From Snodgrassella alvi SCGC AB-598-O02 (GTDB lineage Bacteria; Pseudomonadota; Gammaproteobacteria; Burkholderiales; Neisseriaceae): DNA of 64,000 nucleotides. A program made the position numbers and the translations under genes. Under the pieces are notes generated by a model that had not been told where the DNA came from, did not search any database, and saw only the letters and a program-made list of their open reading frames with translations. This document shows positions 1-10,412 of the stretch, piece by piece. The stretch spans positions 1 to 64,000 of the forward strand of contig JAIL01000257.1 in the NCBI GenBank assembly GCA_000725195.1. The letters are read 5' to 3'. How positions within the stretch are numbered: position 1 is the first letter of the stretch; each line of letters starts with the position of its first letter.

Positions 1-639
1 CCTTTAACCGGTGTAGTACTGACTAAAATGGATGGTGATGCACGTGGTGGTGCTGCTTTATCCGTTCGCCATGTAACAGGTAAACCAATTAAATTTATTG
101 GTGTCGGCGAAAAAATTAACGGACTTGAGCCATTTTACCCGGATCGCATCGCATCGCGAATTCTCGGTATGGGTGATGTTTTATCATTAATAGAAGATGT
201 ACAAAAAGGTATTGATGAAAAAACCGCCCAGCAAATGGCAAAGAAACTGCACAAGGGCAAAGGTTTTGATCTGAATGATTTCAAAGCTCAGATCCAGCAA
301 ATGCATAAAATGGGTGGAATTGAGTCTATTATGTCTAAACTGCCCGGCGAAATGGGACAAATGGCTAAACAAGTACCGGAAGGCACAGCTGCTAAAGCCA
401 TGGCTCGTGTTGAGGCCATTATTAGCTCTATGACACCGAAAGAACGCGCTCATCCGTTGTTAATTAAAGCCAGCCGCAAACGCCGGATTGCCAATGGAGC
501 CGGTGTATCAGTACAGGAAGTAAATAAAATGCTCAGACAATTTGAGCAATCACAAAAAATGATGAAATCCCTTACTAAAGGCAGTATGGGAAAATTATTA
601 CGTATGGCTAAAGGCATGAAAGGTATATTGCCACAGTAA
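1..639 (+). CDS. ffh: Signal recognition particle protein Ffh (5'-truncated)
   Basis: This is the C-terminal 212 residues of the SRP GTPase, which binds 4.5S RNA and delivers signal-peptide-bearing ribosomes to FtsY at the inner membrane. The frame is open from base 1, so the N domain and the G1-G3 motifs lie outside the window. Visible are the G4 motif TKMD (residues 8-11 of the fragment), the G-domain end GVGEKINGLEPFYPDRIASR, and the methionine-rich M domain with the RNA-binding segment KRRIANGAGVSVQEVNKML. It ends 'GILPQ' at a TAA followed directly by a terminator, so it is the last gene of its transcript. Family assignment is secure. Confidence 0.97.
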   Translation, partial: PLTGVVLTKMDGDARGGAALSVRHVTGKPIKFIGVGEKINGLEPFYPDRIASRILGMGDVLSLIEDVQKGIDEKTAQQMAKKLHKGKGFDLNDFKAQIQQMHKMGGIESIMSKLPGEMGQMAKQVPEGTAAKAMARVEAIISSMTPKERAHPLLIKASRKRRIANGAGVSVQEVNKMLRQFEQSQKMMKSLTKGSMGKLLRMAKGMKGILPQ

Positions 640-651
640 GATAAGTGTTAA

Positions 652-690
652 AAAAAACTGTCTGAATTTTTCAGGCAGTTTTTTTATTTT
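652..690 (+). terminator. Rho-independent terminator of ffh
   Basis: Arms at 652-666 and 670-684 form a 15-bp stem (one G-U pair) with a 3-nt loop, followed by a T-rich tail. It starts about 13 bases after the ffh stop. The A-run/T-run flanks could make it work in both directions. Confidence 0.85.
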
Positions 691-1003
691 CAATTAGAAC
701 CTATAGCCCCAATATGACTAGATAATATCGCGCTCGTCATTATTGCCCGTGAACGACTTTTACTGAAAAAATTCTGTGTTGTGAATAATAATTAAATCAG
801 CTATTTAATTTTAATGGATTACATCGCATATTCTGGGTTCTATTCAGCATAAATATACCAACAATCACAGTGCAGCAAATTTTATAAATGCATGACAGGC
901 TTTCTCTGGATAAAATCTGCCAAAAGCGTATCGTCTTCAACCAGAAACCCGAGCATGCGTTATAATTGAACCCTTATTTTTTGTTTTTTTCCAATTAGTA
1001 ACC
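691..1003. other. Spacer ahead of valS with a candidate -10 element
   Basis: No ORF is supported. A TATAAT at 961-966 lies about 40 bases before the valS ATG; the upstream -35 region (near 937-942, TCAACC) is poor. A T-rich stretch follows the -10. No leader peptide or attenuator was recognised. Confidence 0.4.
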
Positions 1004-3847
1004 ATGTTAAATACCCAATATTCCCCCAGTGAGATTGAAACCCGTTGGTATCAGTTATGGGAACAGCGCGGCTACTTTGAGCCGACACTCGATTTAAGTA
1101 AACAATCTTTTGCTATTCAGTTGCCACCTCCTAATGTAACTGGCACTCTGCACATGGGGCATGCATTTAATCAGACCATTATGGATGGACTGACCCGCTA
1201 TCATCGCATGAAAGGTGAAAATGTTTGCTGGATTCCCGGATCCGACCATGCCGGTATTGCCACGCAAATTGTGGTCGAACGTCAGCTGGCCACTGAAAAT
1301 ATTACTCGCCATGATTTGGGTCGGGAAGCATTTATTGCCAAGATTTGGGACTGGAAAAAATTCTCCGGCGGTACGATTACAGAGCAGATGCGTCGTGTCG
1401 GCTGCTCAGTAGACTGGAGCCGTGAATACTTCACCATGGATGAAACACGCGCTCAGGTTGTTAGCGAAGTATTTGTACGCTTGTATCAACAGGGACTGAT
1501 TTATCGCGGTAAACGGCTGGTTAACTGGGATCCGGTATTAGGAACGGCAGTATCTGATCTGGAAGTAGAAAATATCGAAGAAAATGGCCATATGTGGCAT
1601 ATTCGTTATCCGCTGGCCGATGATCCGGATACGGCTTTAATTGTTGCCACAACCCGGCCAGAAACTTTACTTGGTGACGTTGCAGTAGCAGTACATCCAG
1701 ATGATGAACGTTATGCATCTTTTATTGGTAAACAACTAATACTACCTTTATCTGGACGTACTATTCCGGTTATTGCCGACGAATATGTTGAAAAAGATTT
1801 TGGAACAGGTTGTGTCAAAATTACCCCGGCACATGATTTTAACGACTATGAAGTTGGTAAACGTCATCAAACTGCGTTGATTAATGTTCTCGGTCTGGAT
1901 GCTACTATTCTTGAGCAGGCTGAAGTATTTAATTTTCAGGGTCAGGCACAGACTGCCATTAGCTTGCCTGAAAAATATGCCGGCTTAGATCGCTTTGCTG
2001 CCCGCAAACAAATGATCGCTGATCTGCAAGAACAAGGGTTATTGGTGAAAGTAGAAGACCATAAGCTGATGACCCCAAAAGGGGATCGCACTGGCAGTGT
2101 GATTGAACCAATGCTTACTAATCAATGGTTTGTGGCTATGACCCGCAAACCTGACAATACCATTTATCCGGAACCTGAATCCGAATTTAAAGGAAAGACT
2201 CTAACCGAAAAATGTATTCATGCTGTTGAAAGTGGTCAGGTTCGGTTTATTCCAGAAAACTGGGTCAATACCTACAACCAATGGATGAATAATATTCAGG
2301 ACTGGTGTATTTCCCGACAGTTATGGTGGGGACACCAGATTCCGGCCTGGTATGATCAATCAGGTCAGGTATATGTGGCTCGTAACGAAGAAGAAGCACA
2401 ACTACAAGCAGGAGCCGATGCAATCTTAACCCGCGATGATGATGTACTGGACACCTGGTTTTCTTCTGCCCTGGTACCATTTTCAACATTAGGCTGGCCA
2501 CAGGATACTGATGAACTAAAAGCATTTTTGCCTTCTCAGGTATTGGTAACCGGCTACGAGATCATTTTCTTTTGGGTAGCACGTATGATTATGATGACTA
2601 CCCACTTTACCGGTAAAGTTCCTTTTCATGACATTTATATTCATGGCATGGTGCGTGATCATGAAGGCAAAAAAATGTCCAAATCAGAAGGTAATGTCAT
2701 CGATCCGGTAGATCTGATTGATGGTATTGATCTACAAAATCTGCTGATAAAACGTACAACCGGGCTACGCCGTCCGGAAAAAGCACCTCAGGTCATTAAA
2801 GATACAGAAAAACTATTCCCCAATGGTATTCCGGTATTTGGTGCCGATGCTCTGCGTTTTACTATGGCTAGCTATGCCAGTCTGGGGCGCAGCATCAACT
2901 TTGACTTCAAACGAGCTGAAGGTTACCGAAACTTCTGCAATAAACTATGGAATGCCAGCCGTTTTGTCCTGATGAATATTGAAAATCAGGATTGCGGACA
3001 GAATGAAAGTCTGCCACTAAGCTACAGCTTTGTTGATCAGTGGCTATTAACTCGCCTGCAACAAACCATCACCGCCATAACAGAAGCACTTGATACATAT
3101 CGTTTTGATATGCTGGCGCAAACCTTGTATGAATTTGTCTGGAATGAATATTGCGACTGGTATGTTGAACTGGCTAAAACTCAATTACAACAGGGTAATG
3201 AAGCTCAACAGCGTGCTACCAGACGTACTCTGGTTAGGGTACTGGAAACAGTATTACGTTTGCTGCATCCACTAATGCCTTTCATTTCTGAAGAATTGTG
3301 GCAAACCATAGCGCCATTGGCCAATGCCAAACACACAGACAGCATTATGCTGGCACCATGGCCACAGGCGGACGCTGCCCTAGTTTCTACCGATGCGATG
3401 GAACAAATGTCCCATTTACAGGATCTAATCAATACTGTGCGCAATTTGCGTGGTGAAATGGGACTGGCTATGAGTGTTAAAGTTCCTTTGTTAGTTGAAA
3501 GTAGCTATGATCTGAGCAAACTGTTACCTTATCTACCACTAATGGCTCGTTTAAGTGAAGTACAGCAGACAGATCAGCTGCCGGAAAACGACGATGCCCC
3601 TGTTGCTGTTTGTCGAGGCGCAAGATTGATGCTGAAAGTTGAAGTTGATAAAGCAGCTGAGCGTATACGCCTGCAAAAAGAAGCAGAAAAGTTGCAGAAA
3701 AAAATTGATAAAATAGAAATGAAACTGGCTAAACCCGGTTATACCGATAAGGCACCAGCACATTTAGTTGAAAAAGACCGTGTGGAGCTGGCACAGTTAC
3801 AAGACAAAATGAATAAGATTACTTTACAATTGAGCAAATATCAATAA
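1004..3847 (+). CDS. valS: Valyl-tRNA synthetase
   Basis: Class Ia synthetase that charges tRNA-Val with valine and edits mischarged threonine. At 947 residues it is the usual bacterial size. The HIGH-type motif HMGH is at residues 50-53 within [13 protein letters not shown], the KMSKS loop is at 557-561, and the C-terminal 70 residues are Lys/Glu-rich as in the ValRS coiled-coil tRNA-binding arm. The editing domain lies between about residues 190 and 330. The ribosome-binding site is weak (CCAATTAGTAACC before ATG), but this ATG precedes the conserved N-terminus [16 protein letters not shown], so the start is sound. A terminator follows, so the gene appears monocistronic. Confidence 0.98.
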   Translation: MLNTQYSPSEIETRWYQLWEQRGYFEPTLDLSKQSFAIQLPPPNVTGTLHMGHAFNQTIMDGLTRYHRMKGENVCWIPGSDHAGIATQIVVERQLATENITRHDLGREAFIAKIWDWKKFSGGTITEQMRRVGCSVDWSREYFTMDETRAQVVSEVFVRLYQQGLIYRGKRLVNWDPVLGTAVSDLEVENIEENGHMWHIRYPLADDPDTALIVATTRPETLLGDVAVAVHPDDERYASFIGKQLILPLSGRTIPVIADEYVEKDFGTGCVKITPAHDFNDYEVGKRHQTALINVLGLDATILEQAEVFNFQGQAQTAISLPEKYAGLDRFAARKQMIADLQEQGLLVKVEDHKLMTPKGDRTGSVIEPMLTNQWFVAMTRKPDNTIYPEPESEFKGKTLTEKCIHAVESGQVRFIPENWVNTYNQWMNNIQDWCISRQLWWGHQIPAWYDQSGQVYVARNEEEAQLQAGADAILTRDDDVLDTWFSSALVPFSTLGWPQDTDELKAFLPSQVLVTGYEIIFFWVARMIMMTTHFTGKVPFHDIYIHGMVRDHEGKKMSKSEGNVIDPVDLIDGIDLQNLLIKRTTGLRRPEKAPQVIKDTEKLFPNGIPVFGADALRFTMASYASLGRSINFDFKRAEGYRNFCNKLWNASRFVLMNIENQDCGQNESLPLSYSFVDQWLLTRLQQTITAITEALDTYRFDMLAQTLYEFVWNEYCDWYVELAKTQLQQGNEAQQRATRRTLVRVLETVLRLLHPLMPFISEELWQTIAPLANAKHTDSIMLAPWPQADAALVSTDAMEQMSHLQDLINTVRNLRGEMGLAMSVKVPLLVESSYDLSKLLPYLPLMARLSEVQQTDQLPENDDAPVAVCRGARLMLKVEVDKAAERIRLQKEAEKLQKKIDKIEMKLAKPGYTDKAPAHLVEKDRVELAQLQDKMNKITLQLSKYQ

Positions 3848-3857
3848 AGGGATAATC

Positions 3858-3880
3858 AGCCGCCTATAGGCGGCTTTTTC
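3858..3880 (+). terminator. Terminator of valS
   Basis: A perfect 18-base palindrome (AGCCGCC, TATA, GGCGGCT) at 3858-3875 is followed by TTTTTC, 11 bases after the valS stop. Confidence 0.85.
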
Positions 3881-4059
3881 TCATTTTATTGCTTCAAAGC
3901 AACATTAAGTAAATAAATAATATTAAAATATAAAGCAATTAATTAAACTATTACCATATTTATAATTTATTTAATATTATATTCTTTAAATAGGTTCATT
4001 ATTTTTATCATTTTTTTACACAATTTGAACCGGATACACTGATAGAATGGAGAATACTG

Positions 4060-4509
4060 GTGGTTAATACATCTAGATACTCATCCCTGAACATCGTCCT
4101 GATTCAGACTCGTGAAGCATTACTCTCTCATTTTCGCCCTATGTTGAACGATATTGGTGTTACTGATCAGCAATGGCGTATTATTCGTTTACTGGCTGAA
4201 CATGGCATAATGGATTTTCAGGATCTAGCCAAACAGGCATGTATTTTACGTCCGAGTTTGACCGGTATACTAACCCGACTGGAAAAACTTAATTACGTTG
4301 TCAGACTAAAACCATCTAATGACCAGCGACGTGTCTTTCTTAAACTGACAAACGAAGGCGAACATCTCTATGAAAATCTTTGCAAGGCTATTGATGCACG
4401 CTATAAGAGACTTGAAGCACAATTTACTCACGAGAAGCTGCAACAATTAGGACAACTGCTAAAGGAATTTACTGATATTGCCATTGATAAAAACGAAGAA
4501 CATTCTTAA
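4060..4509 (+). CDS. farR: MarR-family regulator, FarR/NadR type
   Basis: A 149-residue winged-helix transcription factor. The central segment, with TDQQWRIIRLLAE, DFQDLAKQACILRPSLTGIL and LKPSNDQRRVFLKLT, closely matches my recollection of Neisseria FarR (NadR in meningococci). That protein represses fatty-acid efflux genes and the adhesin gene nadA and is released by small hydroxyphenylacetate-like ligands. Neither target type is visible nearby. Start is GTG with GGAG at 4049-4052, seven bases upstream. It stands alone between two AT-rich spacers, so its targets are probably elsewhere. The family is certain; the FarR identity is by recalled sequence similarity. Confidence 0.85.
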   Translation: MVNTSRYSSLNIVLIQTREALLSHFRPMLNDIGVTDQQWRIIRLLAEHGIMDFQDLAKQACILRPSLTGILTRLEKLNYVVRLKPSNDQRRVFLKLTNEGEHLYENLCKAIDARYKRLEAQFTHEKLQQLGQLLKEFTDIAIDKNEEHS

Positions 4510-5568
4510 TCCAATTAATTAAATCACTACCAATTCCTATCAATGTTCTGAGCAGCCCATATTAATTTGCTCATACCATTCATATCCACTTACTTATATG
4601 AAGTGGGTACCATAAAGTGTAACTATGGGTATAGCAACATCGACAATGTATTATTTTAATACGCTAAACATGACTCAAGATTTAGCCGTGGATAATTGTG
4701 TCTTTTTCAATTTAGGCTAAACGGCTTTAGTGAAATTATTGAGATAGACATTTTTATTGAGGTATAGCCATAGCACAACAATGTTTTAGAGCAATATCTA
4801 TGGATTTGTCTTATATTTTATATTTATGATAGTCACAGCTTGAATATTTACAATAACCAATTAGCAGTGAATTTACAGCAACATTGTTAAGCCCACAGAT
4901 TGCATATATTTATGAGAAATATTAAATTTATGAATAGATTATACTATTACGTTATCGATAAGTTTTTTATATAAATTTAGAAATATTTATAGCGAGTTTT
5001 ATGCTATCGACAGAAATATAATGGAACTAGCCAAAATGATGGTTTTAATTTTTTAATTAACCCATTTGTAATATGATCCGGTAAAACTACTCATTCTTGC
5101 CCCAGATTCTTATTTATTCAGCATATTTCTATCTCTATGCAGGCATAATAAAAATGATAAAACCAACTATTATTAACAGAAAAATTATATGGGATACTTT
5201 TTGTTTACCATCTAGATTATTATAAAAGAACTAAAGGAATGAAAACGAACTGTAACCCTTTATATTTATGAAATCAGATGACATTTCCTAAGAATAAAAA
5301 GCATTGCCACCTGATAATCTTCATCATTATATTTTTGTTTAAGAGTTAATTTGTGGATGGTCAGTTGTGACTGTGTTTGAGATTTATAACCTTCAAACTG
5401 AAATGGATAAAATATTTTTTCCATTTTTATCCATTCAGTTTTTGAATATCCGCAGAATCAGGGATCATAACCTCATATCCGCGTATGAACAGAGAAAAAC
5501 CGACAGCAAAATAAACCGTCATAGCCTTCTCTGTTGTTTTTTCTGCTGTAGGTTTTTAGCAAAAAATC
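4510..5568. other. AT-rich spacer without supported genes
   Basis: About 1.06 kb of low-complexity, stop-rich DNA between farR and fba. A 68-codon open frame at 5367-5573 has no ribosome-binding site and an implausible composition, so I do not call it. No insertion-sequence ends or tRNA were recognised. A small GCCGT/ACGGC symmetry around 4685-4735 is too weak to name. Confidence 0.5.
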
Positions 5569-5610
5569 AATAATTTCTGATTAAGATTTTAATTACAATC
5601 AGAAATTATT
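5562..5610 (-). terminator. Terminator of fba, overlapping its stop codon
   Basis: A perfect 14-bp inverted repeat (5569-5582 with 5597-5610) encloses a 14-base loop. On the minus strand it is followed by GATTTTTTG. The upstream arm contains the fba stop codon. Confidence 0.75.
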
Positions 5611-6670
5611 TAATAATCTGAATCAACTCACCTTTAGTATAACGATTGGCCATTTTATCAAGCGAAATCGGCTTAATCTTATCGGCTTGTCCGTCTGCAC
5701 CAAAAGCCACATAACGATCAACACAGATCTGCTTCATGGCTTTAATGGTTTCTGTAAAATATTTGCGCGGATCAAATTCAGCCGGATGAGTAGCCAGAAA
5801 ACGACGAATAGCGCCAGTGCTGGCTAAGCGCAGATCAGTATCAATATTGACCTTACGCACACCATATTTAATACCCTGTACAATCTCTTCAACCGGTACA
5901 CCATAAGTTTCCGGAATTTCACCACCATATTCATTAATCACCTGTAACCATTCCTGCGGAACAGAACTGGAACCATGCATCACCAAATGTGTATTCGGCA
6001 AACGTTCATGGATTTCACGAATACGATCAATACGTAAAACATCGCCGGTAGGCTTACGGGTGAATTTATATGCACCATGACTGGTACCAATTGCGATCGC
6101 CAGCGCATCAACACTGGTATCCTGCACGAAACGAACTGCTTCATCAACACTGGTCAGCATCTGGTCATGACTAAGTTTACCAACCGCACCCACACCATCT
6201 TCTTCACCAGCATCTCCGGTTTCCAGATTACCCAGACAGCCAATTTCGCCTTCAACAGAAACACCACAAGCATGAGCCATATAAACTGTTTTACGCGTTA
6301 CATCGACATTATATTCATAAGTCGAAGGTGTTTTGCCATCACTTAACAGTGAACCATCCATCATCACTGACGAAAAACCAAGCTGAATAGAACGCTGACA
6401 AACTTCGGGAGAGGCACCATGATCCTGATGCATTACTACCGGGATATGTGGAAACTCTTCAGTAGCAGCCAAAATAAGATGTCTTAAAAACGGTGCACCA
6501 GCATATTTACGTGCACCGGCACTGGCCTGAACAATCACTGGAGCATTAACTTCATCAGCTGCTTCCATGATTGCGCGCATCTGTTCCAGATTATTTACGT
6601 TAAACGCCGGTAAACCATAGCTATTTTCAGCAGCATGGTCGAGCAGTTGGCGCATAGAAACTAAAGCCAT
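5606..6670 (-). CDS. fba: Fructose-1,6-bisphosphate aldolase, class II
   Basis: Zinc-dependent aldolase of glycolysis and gluconeogenesis that splits fructose-1,6-bisphosphate into dihydroxyacetone phosphate and glyceraldehyde-3-phosphate. At 354 residues it fits the class IIB form of Neisseria. Metal and substrate motifs: HQDHG at residues 81-85, [17 protein letters not shown], the [13 protein letters not shown] loop, [10 protein letters not shown] and [11 protein letters not shown]. The frame is open 16 codons further up, but the ATG at 6670 has GGAGA five bases upstream and begins the conserved [13 protein letters not shown], so I use it. It is a single gene with its own terminator. Confidence 0.97.
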   Translation of the reverse strand: MALVSMRQLLDHAAENSYGLPAFNVNNLEQMRAIMEAADEVNAPVIVQASAGARKYAGAPFLRHLILAATEEFPHIPVVMHQDHGASPEVCQRSIQLGFSSVMMDGSLLSDGKTPSTYEYNVDVTRKTVYMAHACGVSVEGEIGCLGNLETGDAGEEDGVGAVGKLSHDQMLTSVDEAVRFVQDTSVDALAIAIGTSHGAYKFTRKPTGDVLRIDRIREIHERLPNTHLVMHGSSSVPQEWLQVINEYGGEIPETYGVPVEEIVQGIKYGVRKVNIDTDLRLASTGAIRRFLATHPAEFDPRKYFTETIKAMKQICVDRYVAFGADGQADKIKPISLDKMANRYTKGELIQIIK

Positions 6671-6798
6671 GAGATTCTCCGTGAATAAATGATAAATTAG
6701 GACAAAAAATCGGAGCAATTATAACACCATCAGCCTACCTTGTTATCTAGGTAAATGTCTTAGTTGTTCTGATAAACAACCATCTTATTGGTAATAAT

Positions 6799-7734
6799 CT
6801 AAGCAAACAAAACTATCTGCTCATGGTTGATATTCAGAGGCAACCAATCTCCAACATTTACCGGCTGTGTCAATGGCAACCACCAATGCAATAGACCATA
6901 TTTCGGGTGTTGCAGCTGTACATCAAAATTTCTGACCGTCGGATTAACAGCTCTGACCTGTACCTGTGTCCCATGTTCAGTATCATATTGCATTGCCGTT
7001 TGCGGTATATAATATTCATCAGTAACGTTATCACAACCCAATAAACGAGCTGCCCAGGCACTTACCGGCCGAGCCAGCAATTCTGCTGCTGTACCCTGCT
7101 GTACCCATTGCCCCTGATACAATAAACATATCCAGTTTGCCATCGCAAACGCTTCCTGTGGGCTATGTGTAACCAATACCGCCGGACAATTCTGTTGACG
7201 TATCAGGCTCAGGGTTAATTGCTGCAAACTACCACGTAAAGTAGTATCCAGTGCGGAAAAAGGTTCATCCAACAATAATCCTTGCGGGCGCAAAATCAAA
7301 GCACGCGCCAAGGCTACACGCTGGCGCTCACCGCCAGACAGTACCTGAATACGTCGCTGTGAAACATCAGCTAGCCCTATTTCATCGAGAAGTTCACAGG
7401 CTTGCTGGCGCGCTTGTGCTTTTCTGACACCATGCATGCGCAAACCAAAAGCCACATTTTGCCAGACATTCAGATGAGGTAATAAAGCATAATCCTGAAA
7501 CATCAGACCGAGTCGACGCTGCTCTGCAGGCAGTTGGGTTACATCATTATCATCTATCCACACTGAGCCCTGATCAGGGCGAACTAAGCCTGCAGCTATA
7601 TTCAGCAAGGTAGATTTACCACTACCACTTTCTCCTAACACCGCAATCAGCTCGCCATCATTAACTTGCAGATTCAGATCTTTTGCCACGCTTTTACCAG
7701 CAAACTGCTTATGAATGTGCCGCCAGCTTAACAT
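6799..7734 (-). CDS. thiQ: ABC transporter ATPase, thiamine type (ThiQ-like)
   Basis: ATP-binding subunit of a periplasmic-binding-protein importer, third gene of thiB-thiP-thiQ. Walker A GESGSGKST is at residues 34-42, signature LSGGERQ at 132-138, Walker B GLLLDEP at 152-158, and the switch histidine is in LVTHS. The ATG at 7734 overlaps the end of thiP by 7 bases and has AGGA upstream, so translation is probably coupled. At 311 residues it is about 80 longer than E. coli ThiQ; the extra C-terminal part (from about residue 230) resembles the TOBE-like tail of FbpC/PotA-type ATPases. The substrate rests on the binding protein next door. Confidence 0.8.
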   Translation of the reverse strand: MLSWRHIHKQFAGKSVAKDLNLQVNDGELIAVLGESGSGKSTLLNIAAGLVRPDQGSVWIDDNDVTQLPAEQRRLGLMFQDYALLPHLNVWQNVAFGLRMHGVRKAQARQQACELLDEIGLADVSQRRIQVLSGGERQRVALARALILRPQGLLLDEPFSALDTTLRGSLQQLTLSLIRQQNCPAVLVTHSPQEAFAMANWICLLYQGQWVQQGTAAELLARPVSAWAARLLGCDNVTDEYYIPQTAMQYDTEHGTQVQVRAVNPTVRNFDVQLQHPKYGLLHWWLPLTQPVNVGDWLPLNINHEQIVLFA

Positions 7735-9302
7735 AGCGTTTTTTCCTTTCTGGCTGTACACCATTCCAATAAACTAAAAATCAGCGTAGCTAACAACATT
7801 AATATAAACGTTAACACCATTGCCCGATCATAATTATCACGTCCCGGAATACCCAGATAATGATAAATCAGCGTAGTCAATGTTTGCCATTCTGGTCGCG
7901 ATAAAAACAATGTGGCGGCAAACTCGCCAACACAGGTGGCAGCAGCCAGCGCCAGTCCGCGTTGCAGTGCCGGTCGCAACAAAGGCAATGTCACATATAC
8001 CCATACTTGCCATTTACTCGCTCCCAGTGTTCGTGCTGCCTGTGCATACTGAGGTGGTAAACTGTCCCATGCCGATAAAACATCTTTGGTAATAAACGGA
8101 TAGGCCAGTAATGCATAGGTTGCAATTAACATACTTAAAGACGCTGTGTATTCCGGATAACACAATAACAGGCCAAAGGAAATACAGACTGGAGAAACCA
8201 TAAAAGGTAAAAATGTGATGCTACGTACCCATATCAGACGATGAGCCAGTGCTGCATGACAAAATCCCAATAGCAATGCCATAACCATAGCTATTAATGT
8301 GAAACGCAAAGTATTAGTCACAGCTTGCCAAGTGTCTTCATTTGATAGAACCAGCCAAGAGCTGCCTGCCGAAAAAGCACGCCAGCACACTGCTAACAAG
8401 GGCATAGCACAACAAATCAGTAAAACTAATAAAGACAGTAATAAGCCAGCTTTCTGACCAATAGTAGCGGGTAACTGTGGTTGTAGTATCTGTACTGTCG
8501 CTTTCTGAGCAGTTCGCTTACTCAACCAAGCATACAACACACCAGCCAGTAATGTGACGGCCAAAGCCCAGATTACCAGTACACCTGCCTGTGCGATATC
8601 CAATTCATAAGCTATCAACTGATAGATCTGTACTTCCAGCGTACTGTATCGTTCGCCACCCAAAAGTAAAGCCAGACCAAAGCCTGAAAAACAGTATAAA
8701 AAAACCAGACACATAGCACCGGCCAACCATGGCATAATTTGAGGCCATTCCACCTGTACAAATCGCTGCCACACATTAGCACCCAAACTCTGGGCGGCAT
8801 ATAACCGGTTTGCCGGTACCTGACATAATCCCTGATAAGCTGCGCGTACCATTACGGGTAGATTAAAAAACACATTACCATAAAGAAGTAAATAAGGTGT
8901 TCCATCCCAACCGCTCCAGAGTAGCCCTTGCGCACCGAATAAAGCCAGCACACCCATAGCTGCGACTAGCGTAGGCATCACAAACGGCAGCATCAGAAGC
9001 CGTAATACCCATTCTCGACCACGAAACTGTAAACGAGTAATTGACCACGCTATCGGAACACCCAGTATCAAGGTTAATATACTACTGATCCCGGCCTGTA
9101 ATGTTGTCCAGCCCAGTAAGCGTCGCATATAGTCGTCCTGCCACACCATCCGGTAACTTTCACCATCGGATTGCTGCATCATTGTCCACATGGGTAACAA
9201 CACCACAGCCAGCAAGAATAATAATGGCAGCAATACCGCCATTAGTGTCAGCAGGTTCGTCGCCAGAGCACCAAATTTTTGCCCATTACAGTTATACTTC
9301 AT
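7728..9302 (-). CDS. thiP: ABC transporter permease, thiamine type (ThiP-like)
   Basis: Inner-membrane permease of 524 residues with two fused halves of about six helices each, as in ThiP and FbpB. Each half carries an EAA loop that contacts the ATPase: AAQSLGANVWQRFVQVEWP in the first, AARTLGASKWQVWVYVTLP in the second. The N-terminus is short, then hydrophobic (LLTLMAVLLPLLFLLAVVLL). The ATG at 9302 has only a weak ribosome-binding site (GATGACGA). A strong hairpin lies between thiB and this gene and may lower its expression relative to the binding protein. Iron permeases of the FbpB type are the main alternative. Confidence 0.8.
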   Translation of the reverse strand: MKYNCNGQKFGALATNLLTLMAVLLPLLFLLAVVLLPMWTMMQQSDGESYRMVWQDDYMRRLLGWTTLQAGISSILTLILGVPIAWSITRLQFRGREWVLRLLMLPFVMPTLVAAMGVLALFGAQGLLWSGWDGTPYLLLYGNVFFNLPVMVRAAYQGLCQVPANRLYAAQSLGANVWQRFVQVEWPQIMPWLAGAMCLVFLYCFSGFGLALLLGGERYSTLEVQIYQLIAYELDIAQAGVLVIWALAVTLLAGVLYAWLSKRTAQKATVQILQPQLPATIGQKAGLLLSLLVLLICCAMPLLAVCWRAFSAGSSWLVLSNEDTWQAVTNTLRFTLIAMVMALLLGFCHAALAHRLIWVRSITFLPFMVSPVCISFGLLLCYPEYTASLSMLIATYALLAYPFITKDVLSAWDSLPPQYAQAARTLGASKWQVWVYVTLPLLRPALQRGLALAAATCVGEFAATLFLSRPEWQTLTTLIYHYLGIPGRDNYDRAMVLTFILMLLATLIFSLLEWCTARKEKTLC

Positions 9303-9327
9303 TATTCGTCATCAATATATCCAAACA

Positions 9328-9357
9328 ATAAATCAGGGCAGTTACGCCCTGATTTAT
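9328..9357 (-). promoter_or_regulatory. Hairpin between thiB and thiP
   Basis: A perfect 12-bp inverted repeat (9328-9339 with 9346-9357) around a 6-base loop. On the minus strand it lies about 48 bases after the thiB stop and 25 bases before the thiP start. The following T-tract is weak (TGTTTGG). It could be a partial terminator or an mRNA-stabilising structure that sets the thiB:thiP ratio. Confidence 0.6.
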
Positions 9358-9404
9358 CTGTTTTCATATAGGTTGTTAAACACCTGAATCCTGTTTATTT
9401 GCAG

Positions 9405-10412
9405 TTATCGCTGTACCACACGTACCCACCGACTAACCCAGTTTTGCTGTTTGGCAGCGATATCAGCCGAATTTAGCTGAGAAGCAATTGGCGGTACATT
9501 AACATGACTGAAATATTTTGACAAAGGGACGCCTTTTACCGCCGGATAAACCCACATAGAAGTTTGGGCTGCAGACTGTACACTATTACTTTGTAAAAAT
9601 TGAACCAGCTTTGCAGCCAGCACCGGCTGTTTGGCTTTATTCAAAACTGCTACCCCTTCGACATGGCGGAATACAGCACCCTTAAAACGTAAATCCCCTG
9701 ATGGTGGTGTTTGATACTTACCTTTGCTGAAATAGACTTCGGCCGCCGGGCTGGTAGAATAGCTTAAGACCATCGGACGACTGCCACCATTAAGGGTAAA
9801 ATCAGTGTAATAGGCTTCACTCCAGCCTTTGGTTATTTTCACCCCGTTTTCACGCATTTTTTTCCACCACTGAAACGTGGCTTCTTCACCCATATCAGCA
9901 ATATTTGCCAGCAGGAATCCAAATCCTACACTGGAAGTAGCTGGGTTTGGTATTACCAACAAATTTCGGTACGCAGGGCTGGCTAATTCAGCCAATGATT
10001 TTGGCAGCGCCTTGCCATGCTTCTGGAACCACGCTTTATCATAATTGATAGTTATATATCCGTAATTCACAGCTACGGCCTCAGGTAAAGTTGCATTTAC
10101 GGCACGGCTAGCTGGCTGGGTGGAGGCAAAGAGATTAAACTTTTTCCCTTTCATAACATTTATGTTATCCACACCATAAACCACATCTGCAATGGGGTTA
10201 TTGCGCGTTAAAATCAGCTTGTTGATCATTTCATTACCACTACCGACTTTAACCACCACCAGTTTGGCATTATTCTCCCGCTCAAATTGCGTGATCAACT
10301 CTTTCGGTATTGAAAATGCATTATGTACTGCCAGACGTACCTCTGTTTGTGCCTGTGCACCCCATGACAACATCAGACACAGTATCGCTGCCAACCACTT
10401 GCCCGCTTTCAT
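9405..10412 (-). CDS. thiB: Periplasmic thiamine-binding protein ThiB
   Basis: Substrate-binding protein (335 residues) of the ABC importer, acting in the periplasm. A Sec signal peptide ends in GAQA, with cleavage after residue 21. Segments shared with E. coli ThiB (TbpA) are ADVVYGVDN, KGWSEAY, VLSYSTSPA, WVYPAV and the C-terminal WVSRWVRVVQR. The iron-binding tyrosine pair of FbpA was not recognised, which supports thiamine over ferric iron. The ATG at 10412 has GGAGG five bases upstream; the GTG two codons earlier is less well placed. No TPP riboswitch is visible in the leader, although one precedes thiM elsewhere in the window. Confidence 0.85.
   Translation of the reverse strand: MKAGKWLAAILCLMLSWGAQAQTEVRLAVHNAFSIPKELITQFERENNAKLVVVKVGSGNEMINKLILTRNNPIADVVYGVDNINVMKGKKFNLFASTQPASRAVNATLPEAVAVNYGYITINYDKAWFQKHGKALPKSLAELASPAYRNLLVIPNPATSSVGFGFLLANIADMGEEATFQWWKKMRENGVKITKGWSEAYYTDFTLNGGSRPMVLSYSTSPAAEVYFSKGKYQTPPSGDLRFKGAVFRHVEGVAVLNKAKQPVLAAKLVQFLQSNSVQSAAQTSMWVYPAVKGVPLSKYFSHVNVPPIASQLNSADIAAKQQNWVSRWVRVVQR

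Noticed and set aside
655..684. Possible Neisseria-type DNA uptake sequence in the ffh terminator (CTGTCTGAA / TTCAGGCAG).
   Set aside because: It resembles known uptake-sequence dialects, but I saw only one other CTGTCTGAA (near 45927, inside gyrB). Real uptake sequences are abundant in a window this long.
5367..5573. 68-codon ORF upstream of the fba terminator.
   Set aside because: Low-complexity Cys/Phe-rich tail, no ribosome-binding site, runs into the terminator stem.
9405..10412. Ferric-iron binding protein FbpA as identity of the binding protein.
   Set aside because: The ThiB-specific segments (KGWSEAY, VLSYSTSPA, C-terminal W..RW.R.V.R) fit better and the FbpA tyrosine pair was not seen.
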